Shown: one piece after another, positions 51,485-60,975 of the stretch
Position numbering within the stretch: the stretch's first letter is position 1
How the letters are laid out: every line of letters begins with the position of its first letter
Assembly (NCBI GenBank): GCA_016213205.1
Contig: JACRAZ010000107.1
Coordinates: forward strand, 1 to 64,000
Reading direction: 5' to 3'
DNA length: 64,000 nucleotides
Source of the DNA: Burkholderiales bacterium
GTDB taxonomy: Bacteria > Pseudomonadota > Gammaproteobacteria > Burkholderiales > Burkholderiaceae_C
Notes under the pieces: generated by a model
The model's input: only the letters and a program-made list of their open reading frames with translations
Databases searched by the model: none
Told to the model about the DNA's origin: nothing
Translations under genes and position numbers: made by a program

Positions 51485-52648
51485 TCAGTGCAAGGATTCG
51501 GCCTTCAGCCGCGCCAGCTTGGCGGCGTACAGCCGCCGTTCGGCCAGCGTGGTGCTGTTCGCGCGTGCGGTGTCCAGGTGGCGTGCGGCCTGGTCCATCT
51601 CGCCCAGGCGGTAGTGCGCCACCGCGAGCCAGAAGTGCAGTTCGGCGTAATCCGGGTCACGCTGCAGCTCCCGCTCGAACAGCCGCCGGGCGGCCCGGAA
51701 GTCGCCCTGCTGCATTGCCACCAGGCCGAGGTCCAGGTACTTGAAGGGCGGCTCCGGCTGCAGCCGTGCGAGCTGGGCCTGCAGCGGCTGGGCTTCGGCC
51801 GTGCGGCCCTGGGTCAGCAGCAGTTGCACCAGGTTGCCCATCACGTGCAGGTTGGCCGGCTCCAGCGCCAGGGCGAAGCGCAGCACCCGCTCGGCCTGCG
51901 CCGCATGGCCGTGGCGCTGGTACACCACGCCCAGCGTGTTGTAGGCGATCAACAGTTGCCGGTCCCGCGCGATCGCGGCACGCGCCCACCAGTAGGCGTC
52001 GTCCCGGCGGCCGGCACTCAGGGCCTCGGCGGCGCGGTTGTTCATGTACATCGCCACCAGGGTCGCCTCGTCGATCACCTCGTGGCGCTGGCCCCGCATC
52101 TGCTCGCGCGGCAGGAAGTCGACCGTGAGCCAGTCATTGCCCTCGCCCGCGACCAGCGCACGCACCAGCGGCTTGCCCACCGAGATGTTGATGTGGCCGA
52201 TGGTGAACTGCAGGTTGCCCTGGCGCGACCACACCGGGGCGGCATGCACGCTCTGGTAGCGCACCTGCAGGCCCATCTCGCGCGCGAAGGCCGCGGTCAT
52301 CAGCACCAGCGACATGCAGTTGCCCGCCCGCTCCTCGAAGGCCTCGGCCGCGTTGAGGGTGCGGGTGGCGTCGTAACGCAGCTTGAGCTGGCGGCCGCTG
52401 TACAGCGCATCGAGCAGCGCGCGGTGGGGCTCGCGCCGCTGCATCGCGACGGCGATCTCCTGGCCGAGGTAGGCCTGCATGGCCGGGCTCATCGCCAATG
52501 CCTCGGTGGCATCGATGCGTTCGCTGGGGGGCGCGAACAAGGCATCCTCGAACAGCCCCTCGTTCGGCGGCACCGCCGGCGCCACCGCGCACCCGGCCAG
52601 CCACAGCAGCAGCCCGAGCCCCGTCCATCGCTTCAGCCAGGTTGTCAT
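51485..52648 (-). CDS. Lipoprotein with transglutaminase-like and TPR domains
   Basis: 387-residue envelope lipoprotein: lipobox LLWLAGC, Cys20. A transglutaminase-like cysteine-protease region carries the nucleophile in ERAGNCMSLVLMTAAFAREMG (Cys in AGNC), a His in FTIGHINISVG and an Asp in WLTVDFLP, so the catalytic triad looks complete. TPR repeats fill the C-terminal half (AYNTLGVVYQRHGHAAQAERVLRFALAL, AELHFWLAVAHYRLGEMDQAARHL). GGAAGGGG precedes ATG 52646-52648. Its substrate could be a cell-envelope peptide or crosslink; not known. Confidence 0.85.
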   Translation of the reverse strand: MTTWLKRWTGLGLLLWLAGCAVAPAVPPNEGLFEDALFAPPSERIDATEALAMSPAMQAYLGQEIAVAMQRREPHRALLDALYSGRQLKLRYDATRTLNAAEAFEERAGNCMSLVLMTAAFAREMGLQVRYQSVHAAPVWSRQGNLQFTIGHINISVGKPLVRALVAGEGNDWLTVDFLPREQMRGQRHEVIDEATLVAMYMNNRAAEALSAGRRDDAYWWARAAIARDRQLLIAYNTLGVVYQRHGHAAQAERVLRFALALEPANLHVMGNLVQLLLTQGRTAEAQPLQAQLARLQPEPPFKYLDLGLVAMQQGDFRAARRLFERELQRDPDYAELHFWLAVAHYRLGEMDQAARHLDTARANSTTLAERRLYAAKLARLKAESLH

Positions 52649-52756
52649 GGTCGACCCCTTCCAGCACGAACGCCCAACGCGTGCCGGAAGCTTAGGCCTT
52701 CTGGCGCCGTTTGGGGCAAAGTGGCTGGTGCGGGAGGCCGGCATTGGCCCCCCGGG

Positions 52757-53545
52757 TCAGAAGGTGCCCGGGTAGCTGCCACCGTCGATCAGCAGGTTCT
52801 GGCCCGTGATGTAGCCGGCGTGGCGGCTGCACAGGAAGGCGCACAGCTCGCCGAACTCGGCCGCGGTGCCGAAGCGCCCGGCCGGTATGGCGCGCCGGCG
52901 CCGTTCGGCCAGTTCCGCCACCGGCGTGCCCGAGGCCGCCGAACTGCCGCGCAGCGTGGCCTGCAGGCGGTCGGTGTCGAAGGGGCCGGGCAGCAGGTTG
53001 TTGATCGTCACGTCGCGGCTGGCCAGGCGTTGCTGGCGCGCCAGCCCGGCCACGAAGCCGGTCAGGCCGCTGCGGGCGCCGTTGGACAGGCCCAGGGTGT
53101 CGATCGGCGCCTTCACCGCGGCCGAGGTGATGTTGACGACGCGCCCGAAGCCCCGCTCGGCCATCGCGTCGACGGTGGCCTTGATCAGCTCGATCGGCGT
53201 CAGCATGTTGGCCTCCAGCGCCTTCAGCCAGGCCTCGCGGTCCCATTGGCGGAAGTCGCCCGGCGGCGGGCCGCCGGCGTTGTTGACCAGGATGTCCACC
53301 TGCGGGCAGGCCGCCAGCGCCGCGGCGCGGCCTTCGGGCGTGGTGATGTCGCCGGCCACGGCCAGGACCACCGCGCCCGGATGGGCCTGGCGCAACTCGG
53401 CCGCGGTGGCCTCCAGCGCCTCGACACCCCGTGCGGTGATCACCACGTTGGCGCCCTCGCGGGCCAGGGCCTGCGCGCAGCCCTTGCCCAGGCCCTTGCT
53501 GGCCGCACACACGAGTGCCCACTTGCCCTTGATGCCCAGATCCAT
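52757..53545 (-). CDS. Short-chain dehydrogenase/reductase
   Basis: 262-residue classical SDR. CAASKGLGKGCAQALAREGANVV is the cofactor loop, NNAGGPPPGDF follows, and the catalytic region is NITSAAVKAPIDTLGLSNGARSGL. There Asn-Gly-Ala-Arg replaces the expected Tyr-x-x-x-Lys, so the usual catalytic pair is not obvious. The C-terminal ITGQNLLIDGGSYPGTF is standard. It may use another catalytic arrangement or be a binding protein. GGAGGTG precedes ATG 53543-53545. The DMT transporter lies 46 nt upstream on the same strand. Confidence 0.82.
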   Translation of the reverse strand: MDLGIKGKWALVCAASKGLGKGCAQALAREGANVVITARGVEALEATAAELRQAHPGAVVLAVAGDITTPEGRAAALAACPQVDILVNNAGGPPPGDFRQWDREAWLKALEANMLTPIELIKATVDAMAERGFGRVVNITSAAVKAPIDTLGLSNGARSGLTGFVAGLARQQRLASRDVTINNLLPGPFDTDRLQATLRGSSAASGTPVAELAERRRRAIPAGRFGTAAEFGELCAFLCSRHAGYITGQNLLIDGGSYPGTF

Positions 53546-53591
53546 CACCACCTCCACCCAGTTGATCGTCCCCGGCCCGGGACCAGGCTGC

Positions 53592-54503
53592 CTAGCGCCA
53601 GCGCGCCAGCAGCCACACACCGGCCAGCACGCCAAGGGTGCCAGTTGCCACCCATGCCGTAAAGGGTTCGCCCAGGATCAGCACGCCCATCAGGATGGTG
53701 CTGACCGGCCCCACCATGCCGATCTGCGACGTGAGCGCTGGGCCCAGGCGCTCGATCGCCAGCATCACCATCAGCACGGGCGCAAAGGTGCACAGCGCGG
53801 CGTTCAGCAGCGACAGCCCGATCACCGGGGCCGGCACCAGCGCGTCGGCCACCGGGCGCAGCAGCAGGAACTGCCCGATGCACAGCAGGCAGGCCACCGT
53901 GGTGGCCTGGCCGGTGAGCCGCGCGGCGCCGATGCGCTGCACCACCTCGCCACTGAAGCTGAGGTACAGCGCGTAGGACAGCGTGCTCGCGAGCACCAGC
54001 GTGGCGCCCAGCGCCACCTGCGGCCGGTCGAGCGCGAGTTCGTGGCCGAACACCAGCAGCACGCCGGCATAGCTGATGCCCATTGCCACGCCCTGGCGGC
54101 CACTGGCCCGCTGGCCATGGCGCAGCCAGCCGATCACCAGCACCACCGTGGGCGTGAGGTAGAGGATCAGGCGCTCCAGGCTGGCGCTGATGTGCTGCAG
54201 GCCTTCGAAGTCGAGGTAACTCGACAGGTAGTAGCCCGAGAAGCCCAGCCCTGCCACCACCCCCCTGTCGCGCCAGGACAGCGGCGGCCGGCCCCGCCCG
54301 GCCCACCAGGCCAGCAGCACGAACAGCGGCAGCGCGAACAGCATGCGGTACATCAGCAGGACCACCGCATCCACGCCATGGCGATAGGCCAGCTTCACGA
54401 TGATGGCCTTGCCTGAAAAGGCGATGGCCCCACCCAGCGCCAGCGCCAGCCCCGGCCACCACCGGGCGGCAGGCGCCGGATCGGGCGGCGGGGTCGAGGA
54501 CAT
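53592..54503 (-). CDS. EamA-family (DMT) transporter
   Basis: 303-residue inner-membrane protein with ten hydrophobic segments in two EamA repeats (LALALGGAIAFSGKAIIVKLAYRHG and the second half from LGATLVLASTLSYALYLSFSGEVV). Charged residues between helices give the usual alternate topology. DMT proteins export amino acids, purines or other small metabolites; substrate not predictable. It probably shares a transcript with the downstream SDR gene. Confidence 0.87.
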   Translation of the reverse strand: MSSTPPPDPAPAARWWPGLALALGGAIAFSGKAIIVKLAYRHGVDAVVLLMYRMLFALPLFVLLAWWAGRGRPPLSWRDRGVVAGLGFSGYYLSSYLDFEGLQHISASLERLILYLTPTVVLVIGWLRHGQRASGRQGVAMGISYAGVLLVFGHELALDRPQVALGATLVLASTLSYALYLSFSGEVVQRIGAARLTGQATTVACLLCIGQFLLLRPVADALVPAPVIGLSLLNAALCTFAPVLMVMLAIERLGPALTSQIGMVGPVSTILMGVLILGEPFTAWVATGTLGVLAGVWLLARWR

Positions 54504-54679
54504 CGGTCGATTCTAGGCAGGCCCCTCATGCGGGCCGTTCGCGGCTGGCCAAGCGCGCTTTCGTTGCAGGCGCGCCAACCCCTCGTTCGGCGGGCGCCCG
54601 GAATGGCATGTGCGGATGCGGCGCTGGAACGGCAGATGCTAGGCTGCGCGGGTTGTTTTCCCTGCGCCCGCGCCGCTTG

Positions 54680-57073
54680 ATGTCCACTGCTCCTTCCTCG
54701 ACCTACCCGGCCCCGGCACCCGCCACGGGCCGGCGCTGGCGCCGCCTCGCGCTGATGCTGCTGCTGGTGCTGGCCCTGCCGCTGCTGGGCGCGCTGTCGC
54801 CCCAGTACGAAGTGGCCGGCGCCTTGATCGCGCCGCTGGCACCCGCGCTGGCCCTCGCGCTGGCCGCCACCGCCCGCCTGGGCTGGCGCGTGCTGCCGGC
54901 GGTGGCGCTGGGCGCCATGCTCGCGGCCTGCGGCTGGCCGCTGGCCGAGCCCGGCGCGGCGCAGTGGCTGGACGCGCTGGTGCTGCTGGCACAAACCGCC
55001 TTCGGCGGCCTGCTGATGCGCCGCTCCGGCCGCCCCGATGACCTGGCGCTGGACAGCCCACCCGCCATCCGCCGCCTGGTGGCGGTGGCGCTGGCCTGCG
55101 CGATGCTCGGCGCGCTGTCCGAACTGCTGGCCGACCTGGTGCTGCCCACGGTGTCGATCACGCGGCCGCTGGTCGTTGCGTTGCTGCGCGCCACGGCCGA
55201 TGCCGGCAGCGTGCTGCTGCTGGTGCCCTTGATCCTGGCCTTCAGCACCCCGCAGCGGCTGCGTTGGCAGGCCCGCCGGCGCTCGGTGGCCTTGCCGCTG
55301 GGCGTCTCCGTGCTGCTGCTGCTGGCCGCGCTGGCCGGCATCGATGCGCGTGATCGTGAGCACGCCCAGGCTGCCTTCGAGCGGGATGCCGACGTGGTGT
55401 TCGCCCGCACCCAGGGCCTGCTGGATGCCCCGCTGCAGGCACTGCAGGCGCTGCACGGCACGATGCAGACCACCAGCGTGGCGCTCTCGCCCACCCAGTT
55501 CGATGCGCTGGCGCGGCCCTGGGTCGAGCGCACCACCGGCCTGGCTGAGATCGGCTGGCTCGACGCCCCGCGCCCCGATGGCAGCGGCGCCACCCTGCAC
55601 CACAGCCTGACGGCACTGCCCGCCGGCGCGCCCCCGGCAGCGCCCGCAGCGCCGGCGACGGCCGCGGCCGACATCGGCCCCACCGCGCTGCTGTTGCGCC
55701 CCACGCTGGCCAAGGCGATGGCGCAGGCCTCGCCCATGGTCTCGCCGGTGGTGGGCCTGAATGAATCGCAGGGCCGCACCGGCATCGTGATCTTCCAGTC
55801 GCTGGCCGCCGAGCCTGGCACCGCGCTGCACCGCGTGGTCTTTGCCTCGGTGCTGGTGGACCGGCTGCTCACGCCCTTGCTGGCCTCACGCACCGACGCG
55901 ATGTATGCCTGCCTGTTCGACCAGGATGCGCGGGTCGAGCGCCGTCGCCTGTACGGTGCGCCCGGTTGCGAAACCGCCGCCACCGGCGAGAACCGCTTCA
56001 GCCGCGAGGTCGAGTTCGACTTCGCCGGCCGGCGCTGGGCCATGCGGGTGAGCCAGCAGGTGCGCACGCATGGCGGCGTGTGGCTGTTCGCATTGCCGGC
56101 ACTGGCGGGCGGCGCGCTGCTGTCGGTGCTGCTGCTCACCCTCACCGGCCGCGTGCAGCGCATTGAGGCCGAAGCCCGCCAGCGCACGGGCGAGATGCAG
56201 CGCGAGATCGAACTGCTGCGCGGCCTGCAGCAGCGCCACGAGCATGCGCTCGATGCGGTGCTCGACACCGTGCAGACCGGCGTGGCGCTGGTCGAGCCCG
56301 ACGGCCGGGTGCAGCGCGCCAACACCGCGTTCGGCGAGCTGCTGGGCAGCGCGGCCGCCGAGCTGCGGCGCCGCCCGATCGACGAGCTGCTGCAGGACGA
56401 CGACCACCCGCTGCCCGGCCGCATCCTCGGCCTGATCAACGAGGTGGGCCACGAGCTGGTGCATCACTCGCTGCGTCTGCGCCTGGCGGATGGGCGCGTG
56501 CTGCCGGTGCTGCTGACCTTGCGCGTGCTGCGCGACCGCGACGGCCGCGTCCATGCCGCGGTATGTGCGCTGCACGACCTGAGCGAGAACCTGCGCCGCC
56601 GCCAGGCCGAACGCGTGCTGGGCGATGTGCTCGAGCTGGCCCGCACCGAGCCCGAGCCGGGCGCGGCCACCGCGCTGCCACGCAACACGGTGCCAGGCGC
56701 GCTGGACCAGCCGGTGCGCATGCTGTGCATCCTGGGCGAGCAGGACCGCGGCACGCTGCTGGGCGAGGTGTTCGCGCAACGGCCGCACCTGCGCCCCAGC
56801 CATGCCGACAGTGCCGACCATGGCCTGATGCTGGCCGCCTCCGATGCCCCGCACCTGGTGCTGCTGGACCTGCGGCTGCCGGGGGCCGACGGGCTGGCGG
56901 TGCTGCAGCAGCTGGCGGGCGACCCCCGCACGCGCGAGATTCCGGTGATCGTGCTGTCGGACGACCCGCGGCCCGACCGCATCGACGCGGCCTTCAGCGC
57001 CGGCGCCCGCGCCTACCTGAGCCAGCCGCTGGACGTGCGCCAGTTGCTGGCCGCGATCGACGAGCTGGTATAG
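54680..57073 (+). CDS. MASE1-CHASE-PAS protein with degenerate C-terminal receiver
   Basis: 797-residue membrane sensor without a kinase, cyclase or GGDEF/EAL domain. Residues to about 225 form a MASE1-like bundle of helices. About 245-445 is a CHASE-type extracytoplasmic sensor (FARTQGLLDAPLQALQALHGTMQTT, WVERTTGLAEIGWLD). A helix near 470-490 is followed by coiled coil, and a PAS domain lies near 535-640 (DAVLDTVQTGVALVEPDGRVQRANTAF). The end is receiver-like: Asp730 is present (LVLLDLRLPGADG), but the N-terminal acidic pair is missing (MLCILGEQDRG) and the conserved Lys is Gln782 (AYLSQPLDV). It therefore probably does not phosphorylate normally. Start ATG 54680 lacks a strong ribosome site. 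Confidence 0.82.
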   Translation: MSTAPSSTYPAPAPATGRRWRRLALMLLLVLALPLLGALSPQYEVAGALIAPLAPALALALAATARLGWRVLPAVALGAMLAACGWPLAEPGAAQWLDALVLLAQTAFGGLLMRRSGRPDDLALDSPPAIRRLVAVALACAMLGALSELLADLVLPTVSITRPLVVALLRATADAGSVLLLVPLILAFSTPQRLRWQARRRSVALPLGVSVLLLLAALAGIDARDREHAQAAFERDADVVFARTQGLLDAPLQALQALHGTMQTTSVALSPTQFDALARPWVERTTGLAEIGWLDAPRPDGSGATLHHSLTALPAGAPPAAPAAPATAAADIGPTALLLRPTLAKAMAQASPMVSPVVGLNESQGRTGIVIFQSLAAEPGTALHRVVFASVLVDRLLTPLLASRTDAMYACLFDQDARVERRRLYGAPGCETAATGENRFSREVEFDFAGRRWAMRVSQQVRTHGGVWLFALPALAGGALLSVLLLTLTGRVQRIEAEARQRTGEMQREIELLRGLQQRHEHALDAVLDTVQTGVALVEPDGRVQRANTAFGELLGSAAAELRRRPIDELLQDDDHPLPGRILGLINEVGHELVHHSLRLRLADGRVLPVLLTLRVLRDRDGRVHAAVCALHDLSENLRRRQAERVLGDVLELARTEPEPGAATALPRNTVPGALDQPVRMLCILGEQDRGTLLGEVFAQRPHLRPSHADSADHGLMLAASDAPHLVLLDLRLPGADGLAVLQQLAGDPRTREIPVIVLSDDPRPDRIDAAFSAGARAYLSQPLDVRQLLAAIDELV

Positions 57074-57143
57074 CGGCGCGCCGCGCCGGCCGGTGGCGCC
57101 GGGCGGCGCGCGCGGGCTGGTCGGGGCCCGGCCTACGGGGCGT

Positions 57144-58781
57144 TCAGAACCCCACGGCCTGGCCGTCGCGCCGGGGGTCGCTGGCGGCCACGTAGCCTTC
57201 GCTCGCGGGGTCGCCCAGGCGCCAGATGAACTGGCCCGCGCCGAAGTCCTGGTAGCTGTCGGCCAGCACCTCGATGGTGTGGCCCCGCGCGGCCAGCCCG
57301 GCCACCACCGCGGGGTCCATCGCAGTCTCCACGTTGATCGACAGGCCCTGGTTGAAGCGCCAGCGCGGTGCGTCGCAGGCCGCCTGCGGGTTCTGCCGGT
57401 GGTCCACCATGCGGGTCAGCGTCTGCAGGTGGCCCTGCGGCTGCATGTTGGCGCCCATCACGCCGTAGCTCATCAATGGCCGGCCACCCTGGGTGACGAA
57501 GGCCGGGATGATGGTGTGGAAAGGCCGCTTGCCGGGCGCCACCAGGTTGGGGCTGCCCGCCTCCAGGCTGAAGCCGTGGCCGCGGTTCTGCAGCGAGACA
57601 CCGTACTCGGGCACCACCACGCCCGAGCCGAAGCCCAGGTAGTTGCTCTGGATGAAGCTCACCATCATGCCGTGCTCGTCGGCGGCCGTCAGGTAGATGG
57701 TGCCGCCGCGCCGGTGCACGTCGTCCGGCGTGCCGGCCTCGAAGGCCTGGGCACGCCGCGGGTCGATCAGCTTCGCGCGCTCGGCCAGGTAGGCCGCATC
57801 GAGCATCTGCGCGGGAGTGACGGCCATGCCGGCCGGCTCGGCCACGTAGCGGTAGACATCGGCAAACGCGAGCTTCATCGCCTCGATCAGGATGTGCTGC
57901 GACTCCACGCCGTCCGGCGGCAGCGCGGCCAGATCGAACTGCTCGGCAATGCCCAGCGCGATCAGCGCCGCGATGCCCTGGCCGTTGGGCGGGATCTCAT
58001 GCAGCGCCACGCCGCGGTAGGCCTGCGACAGCGGCGTCACCCACTCCGGCTGGTAGGTCTCGAAATCAGCCAGTGCATGCGCCCCGCCCTGCGCCTGCGA
58101 CTGGCGCACCAGCGCCTGGGCAATCTCGCCCCGGTAGTAGGCCTCGCCGCGCGTGGCCGCGATCGCGCGCAGCGCCCGCGCCGCGGCGGGAAAGCGGAAC
58201 AGCTCACCCACCGCCGGCGCACGGCCATGCGGCAGGAAGGTATCGGCAAAGCCGGGCTGCGAGACGAGCGCCTGCACCTGCGCCGCATTGGCCCACTTTT
58301 CGCCCACCACCACCGGCACGGCGTAGCCGCGTTCGGCGATCTCGATCGCGGGCGCCATCAGGTCGGCGAACGGCAGCTTGCCAAAGCGCTGGCTCAGCGC
58401 AGCCCAGGCCGAGACGGCGCCCGGCACCGTCACGGTGTCCCAGCCGCGTTCAGGCGGCCGCTGCACCTGGGCGCCGTACTTGCGGCGGAAGTAGTCCGGG
58501 GTCCAGGCCTGCGGCGCACGGCCCGAGGCATTGAGCCCATGCAGTTGCGCACCATCCCAGAGGATGCAGAACGCGTCCGACCCCAGGCCATTGCTGCAGG
58601 GCTCCACGATGGTCATTGCCGCGGCGGTGGCCACCGCGGCATCCACCGCGTTGCCGCCGGCGGCCAGCATGCGCAGGCCGGCCTGGGCGGCCAGCGGATG
58701 CGAGGTGGCCACCACGTTGCGCGCGAACACGGGCAGGCGCGTGCTGGGGTAAGGGCAGCGGAAGTCGAACGAAGGCGTCAT
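57144..58781 (-). CDS. ggt: Gamma-glutamyltransferase family protein
   Basis: 545-residue Ntn-hydrolase of the gamma-glutamyltransferase/cephalosporin acylase family, which self-cleaves into two chains. The catalytic Thr is inferred at Thr361 (GGTIYLTAADEHG), followed by MVSFIQSNYLGFGSGVVVPEYG. Upstream features include AAGGNAVDAAVATAAAMTIVEPCSNGLGSD and GWDTVTVPGAVSAW. No clear signal peptide is seen in the first residues (MTPSFDFRCPYPSTR), so a cytoplasmic amidase role is more likely than the periplasmic glutathione enzyme. ATG 58779-58781. The tctBA genes lie upstream on the same strand, beyond a terminator. Confidence 0.88.
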   Translation of the reverse strand: MTPSFDFRCPYPSTRLPVFARNVVATSHPLAAQAGLRMLAAGGNAVDAAVATAAAMTIVEPCSNGLGSDAFCILWDGAQLHGLNASGRAPQAWTPDYFRRKYGAQVQRPPERGWDTVTVPGAVSAWAALSQRFGKLPFADLMAPAIEIAERGYAVPVVVGEKWANAAQVQALVSQPGFADTFLPHGRAPAVGELFRFPAAARALRAIAATRGEAYYRGEIAQALVRQSQAQGGAHALADFETYQPEWVTPLSQAYRGVALHEIPPNGQGIAALIALGIAEQFDLAALPPDGVESQHILIEAMKLAFADVYRYVAEPAGMAVTPAQMLDAAYLAERAKLIDPRRAQAFEAGTPDDVHRRGGTIYLTAADEHGMMVSFIQSNYLGFGSGVVVPEYGVSLQNRGHGFSLEAGSPNLVAPGKRPFHTIIPAFVTQGGRPLMSYGVMGANMQPQGHLQTLTRMVDHRQNPQAACDAPRWRFNQGLSINVETAMDPAVVAGLAARGHTIEVLADSYQDFGAGQFIWRLGDPASEGYVAASDPRRDGQAVGF

Positions 58782-58834
58782 GGCAAGGCCTGTGATGGGG
58801 TGGTGGGTATCAATCGTGATTGTGCGGCGGCAAC

Positions 58835-58860
58835 AAAAAGCCGGCCACGCGGGCCGGCTT
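58835..58860 (-). terminator. Rho-independent terminator after tctA
   Basis: On the minus strand AGCCGGCC and GGCCGGCT form an 8-bp stem around a CGCGT loop, followed directly by TTTTTG. It lies 23 bases past the tctA stop and separates tctBA from the gamma-glutamyltransferase gene. Confidence 0.8.
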
Positions 58861-58882
58861 GCGCGCCACAGGCAACGCGGAG

Positions 58883-60394
58883 TCAGTCCTCCTGGAAGGC
58901 TTCTTCGCGCTTGGCCTTGATCGAGGGCAGCATCACCACCACGATCATCGCCGCGGCGGCCAGCAGCAGCCCGGCGGACAGCGGACGCGTGGCAAAGGTG
59001 GTCCAGTCCCCGCGCGACAGCAGCAACGCACGACGCAGGTTCTCTTCCATCATCGGCCCGAGGATGAAGCCCAGCAGCAGCGGGGCCGGCTCGCAGCCCA
59101 GCTTGTAGAAGGTGTAGCCGATGACCGCGAAGATCGCCGTCATGTAGACGTCGAACGCGTTGTTGTTCAGCGTGAACGCGCCGACGCAGCAGAAGGTCAC
59201 GATGGCCGGGAAGAGGAACCGGTAGGGCACCGTCAGCAGCTTGATCCAGATGCCGATCAGGGGCAGGTTCAGGATCACCAGCATCAGGTTGCCGACCCAC
59301 ATCGAGGCGATCAGGCCCCAGAACAGCTGCGGGTTGCTGGTCATCACCTGCGGGCCGGGCTGGATGCCCTTGATCGTCATCGCGCCCACCATCAGCGCCA
59401 TCACCGCGTTGGGCGGAATGCCCAAGGTGAGCATCGGGATGAACGAGGTCTGCGCACCGGCGTTGTTGGCCGATTCGGGGCCGGCGACGCCACGGATGTT
59501 GCCCTTGCCGAACGGCACGTCACCGGGCTTGCCGCCGACCTTCTTCTCGAGCGTGTAGGCCGCGAACGAGGCCAGCAGCGCCCCCCCGCCGGGCAGCACG
59601 CCCAGCACCGAGCCCAGCGTGGTGCCGCGCAGCACCGCGGGCCAGGCGTCGTGGAAGTCCTGGCGGGTGGGCCAGAGGCCGCGCACATGCTTGGTGAACA
59701 CCTCGCGGTGCTCGGCCGGGCGGCCGAGGTTGGCGACGATCTCGCCGAAACCGAAGACGCCCATTGCGATCGCGACGAAGCCGATCCCGTCGGTCAGCTC
59801 GGGGATGTCGAAGCTGTAACGGGGCACGCCCGAGATCACGTCGGTGTTGATCTGGCCGAGCAGCAGGCCGAGCAGGATCATCGCGATCGCCTTGATCAGC
59901 GAGCCCGATGCCAGCACCACCGCACCGACCAGGCCCAGCGTCATCAGCGCAAAGTACTCGGCCGGCCCGAACTTGAATGCCAGCTCGGTGAGCGGCGGCG
60001 CGAAGGCCGCGATGATCATCGTGCCCACCGTGCCCGCGAAGAACGAGCCCAGGCCGGCCGCGGCCAGCGCAGCCCCCGCGCGACCCTGGCGGGCCATCTG
60101 GTAGCCGTCGATCGCGGTGACCACCGAGCTCGATTCGCCCGGCACGTTGATCAGGATGGCGGTGGTGGAGCCACCGTACTGGGCGCCGTAGTAGATGCCG
60201 GCCAGCATGATCAGCGCCGGCGTGGCGTCGAGCGCGTAGATCGAGGGCAGCAGCATCGCGATCGTGGCCACCGGGCCCAGGCCCGGCAGCACGCCGATCA
60301 TGGTGCCCAGCAGCGCGCCGCCGAAGGCGTAGAGCAGGTTCTGCACCGTGAACGCCACGGTGAACCCGAGCACGAGGTTGTTCAGCAGGTCCAT
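58883..60394 (-). CDS. tctA: Tripartite tricarboxylate transporter, large membrane subunit
   Basis: 503-residue TctA-family permease with about twelve hydrophobic segments. Conserved blocks are GALLGTMIGVLPGLGPVATIAMLLP, ALIMLAGIYYGAQYGGSTTAILINVPGE, GTTLGSVLGVLPGGGALLASFAAY, and PESANNAGAQTSFIPMLTLGIPPNAVMAL. It forms the ion-coupled pore for substrates delivered by a periplasmic TctC protein, typically citrate or other carboxylates. The tctB subunit is upstream with 10 nt between. A TctC gene is not in the window. Confidence 0.95.
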   Translation of the reverse strand: MDLLNNLVLGFTVAFTVQNLLYAFGGALLGTMIGVLPGLGPVATIAMLLPSIYALDATPALIMLAGIYYGAQYGGSTTAILINVPGESSSVVTAIDGYQMARQGRAGAALAAAGLGSFFAGTVGTMIIAAFAPPLTELAFKFGPAEYFALMTLGLVGAVVLASGSLIKAIAMILLGLLLGQINTDVISGVPRYSFDIPELTDGIGFVAIAMGVFGFGEIVANLGRPAEHREVFTKHVRGLWPTRQDFHDAWPAVLRGTTLGSVLGVLPGGGALLASFAAYTLEKKVGGKPGDVPFGKGNIRGVAGPESANNAGAQTSFIPMLTLGIPPNAVMALMVGAMTIKGIQPGPQVMTSNPQLFWGLIASMWVGNLMLVILNLPLIGIWIKLLTVPYRFLFPAIVTFCCVGAFTLNNNAFDVYMTAIFAVIGYTFYKLGCEPAPLLLGFILGPMMEENLRRALLLSRGDWTTFATRPLSAGLLLAAAAMIVVVMLPSIKAKREEAFQED

Positions 60395-60404
60395 GGCGCG
60401 CTCC

Positions 60405-60869
60405 TCAGCCCGTGACGAAAGGCGGCCAGACCGGGATCACCAGGCTGAGACCTTTGATGAAGATGAGCCACGACCCGAGCGTGAGCACGATCGCGTTGAT
60501 GAGCACGTCCTTCCAGTGGAATTCGTCCCCGGCCAGGCTGGCGCACAGGATCAGGATCGGCAGGGTGATCACCAGGCCCAGCCGCGGCAGCATCAAGCCG
60601 AAGGCCGCCACCGACAGCGTGATGATGATCAGCGGCTTCCAGGCCCAGGGGCCGATGGGTTCGCCGTCGTCGGTCTCGACCACGAGCGATTCGAACAGGA
60701 TGAAGGCGCCGAGCAGTGCCAGCAGGATGCCCAGCCCGAACGGGAAGTAGCCGGGGCCCGGACGGGCCGAGATGCCGAAGCTGTAGTTGGTGGCACCCCA
60801 GGCAAACCCGACGCCTGTGGCCACGAACATCACCCCCGACCAGAAATCCTTCTGGCTCTTGATCTTCAC
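60405..60869 (-). CDS. tctB: Tripartite tricarboxylate transporter, small membrane subunit
   Basis: 154-residue TctB-family protein with four hydrophobic helices (FWSGVMFVATGVGFAWGA, PGPGYFPFGLGILLALLGAFILFESL, LIIITLSVAAFGLMLPRLGLVITLPILIL, VLINAIVLTLGSWLIFIKGLSLVIP). The ARPGPGYFP motif is typical. First gene of a tctBA operon. The binding protein that sets specificity must be encoded elsewhere; Burkholderiales often carry many orphan copies. Confidence 0.9.
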   Translation of the reverse strand: MKIKSQKDFWSGVMFVATGVGFAWGATNYSFGISARPGPGYFPFGLGILLALLGAFILFESLVVETDDGEPIGPWAWKPLIIITLSVAAFGLMLPRLGLVITLPILILCASLAGDEFHWKDVLINAIVLTLGSWLIFIKGLSLVIPVWPPFVTG

Positions 60870-60975
60870 GTCGTCTCCTCGAATGCGGACTGCTATTGCC
60901 GGCCGATTCTAGGGAGCGACCCGCCACGGGGCGGTGTGGTTTCCACGTAAGCTCGCCGAGGGCGAGGGCCTGCGC

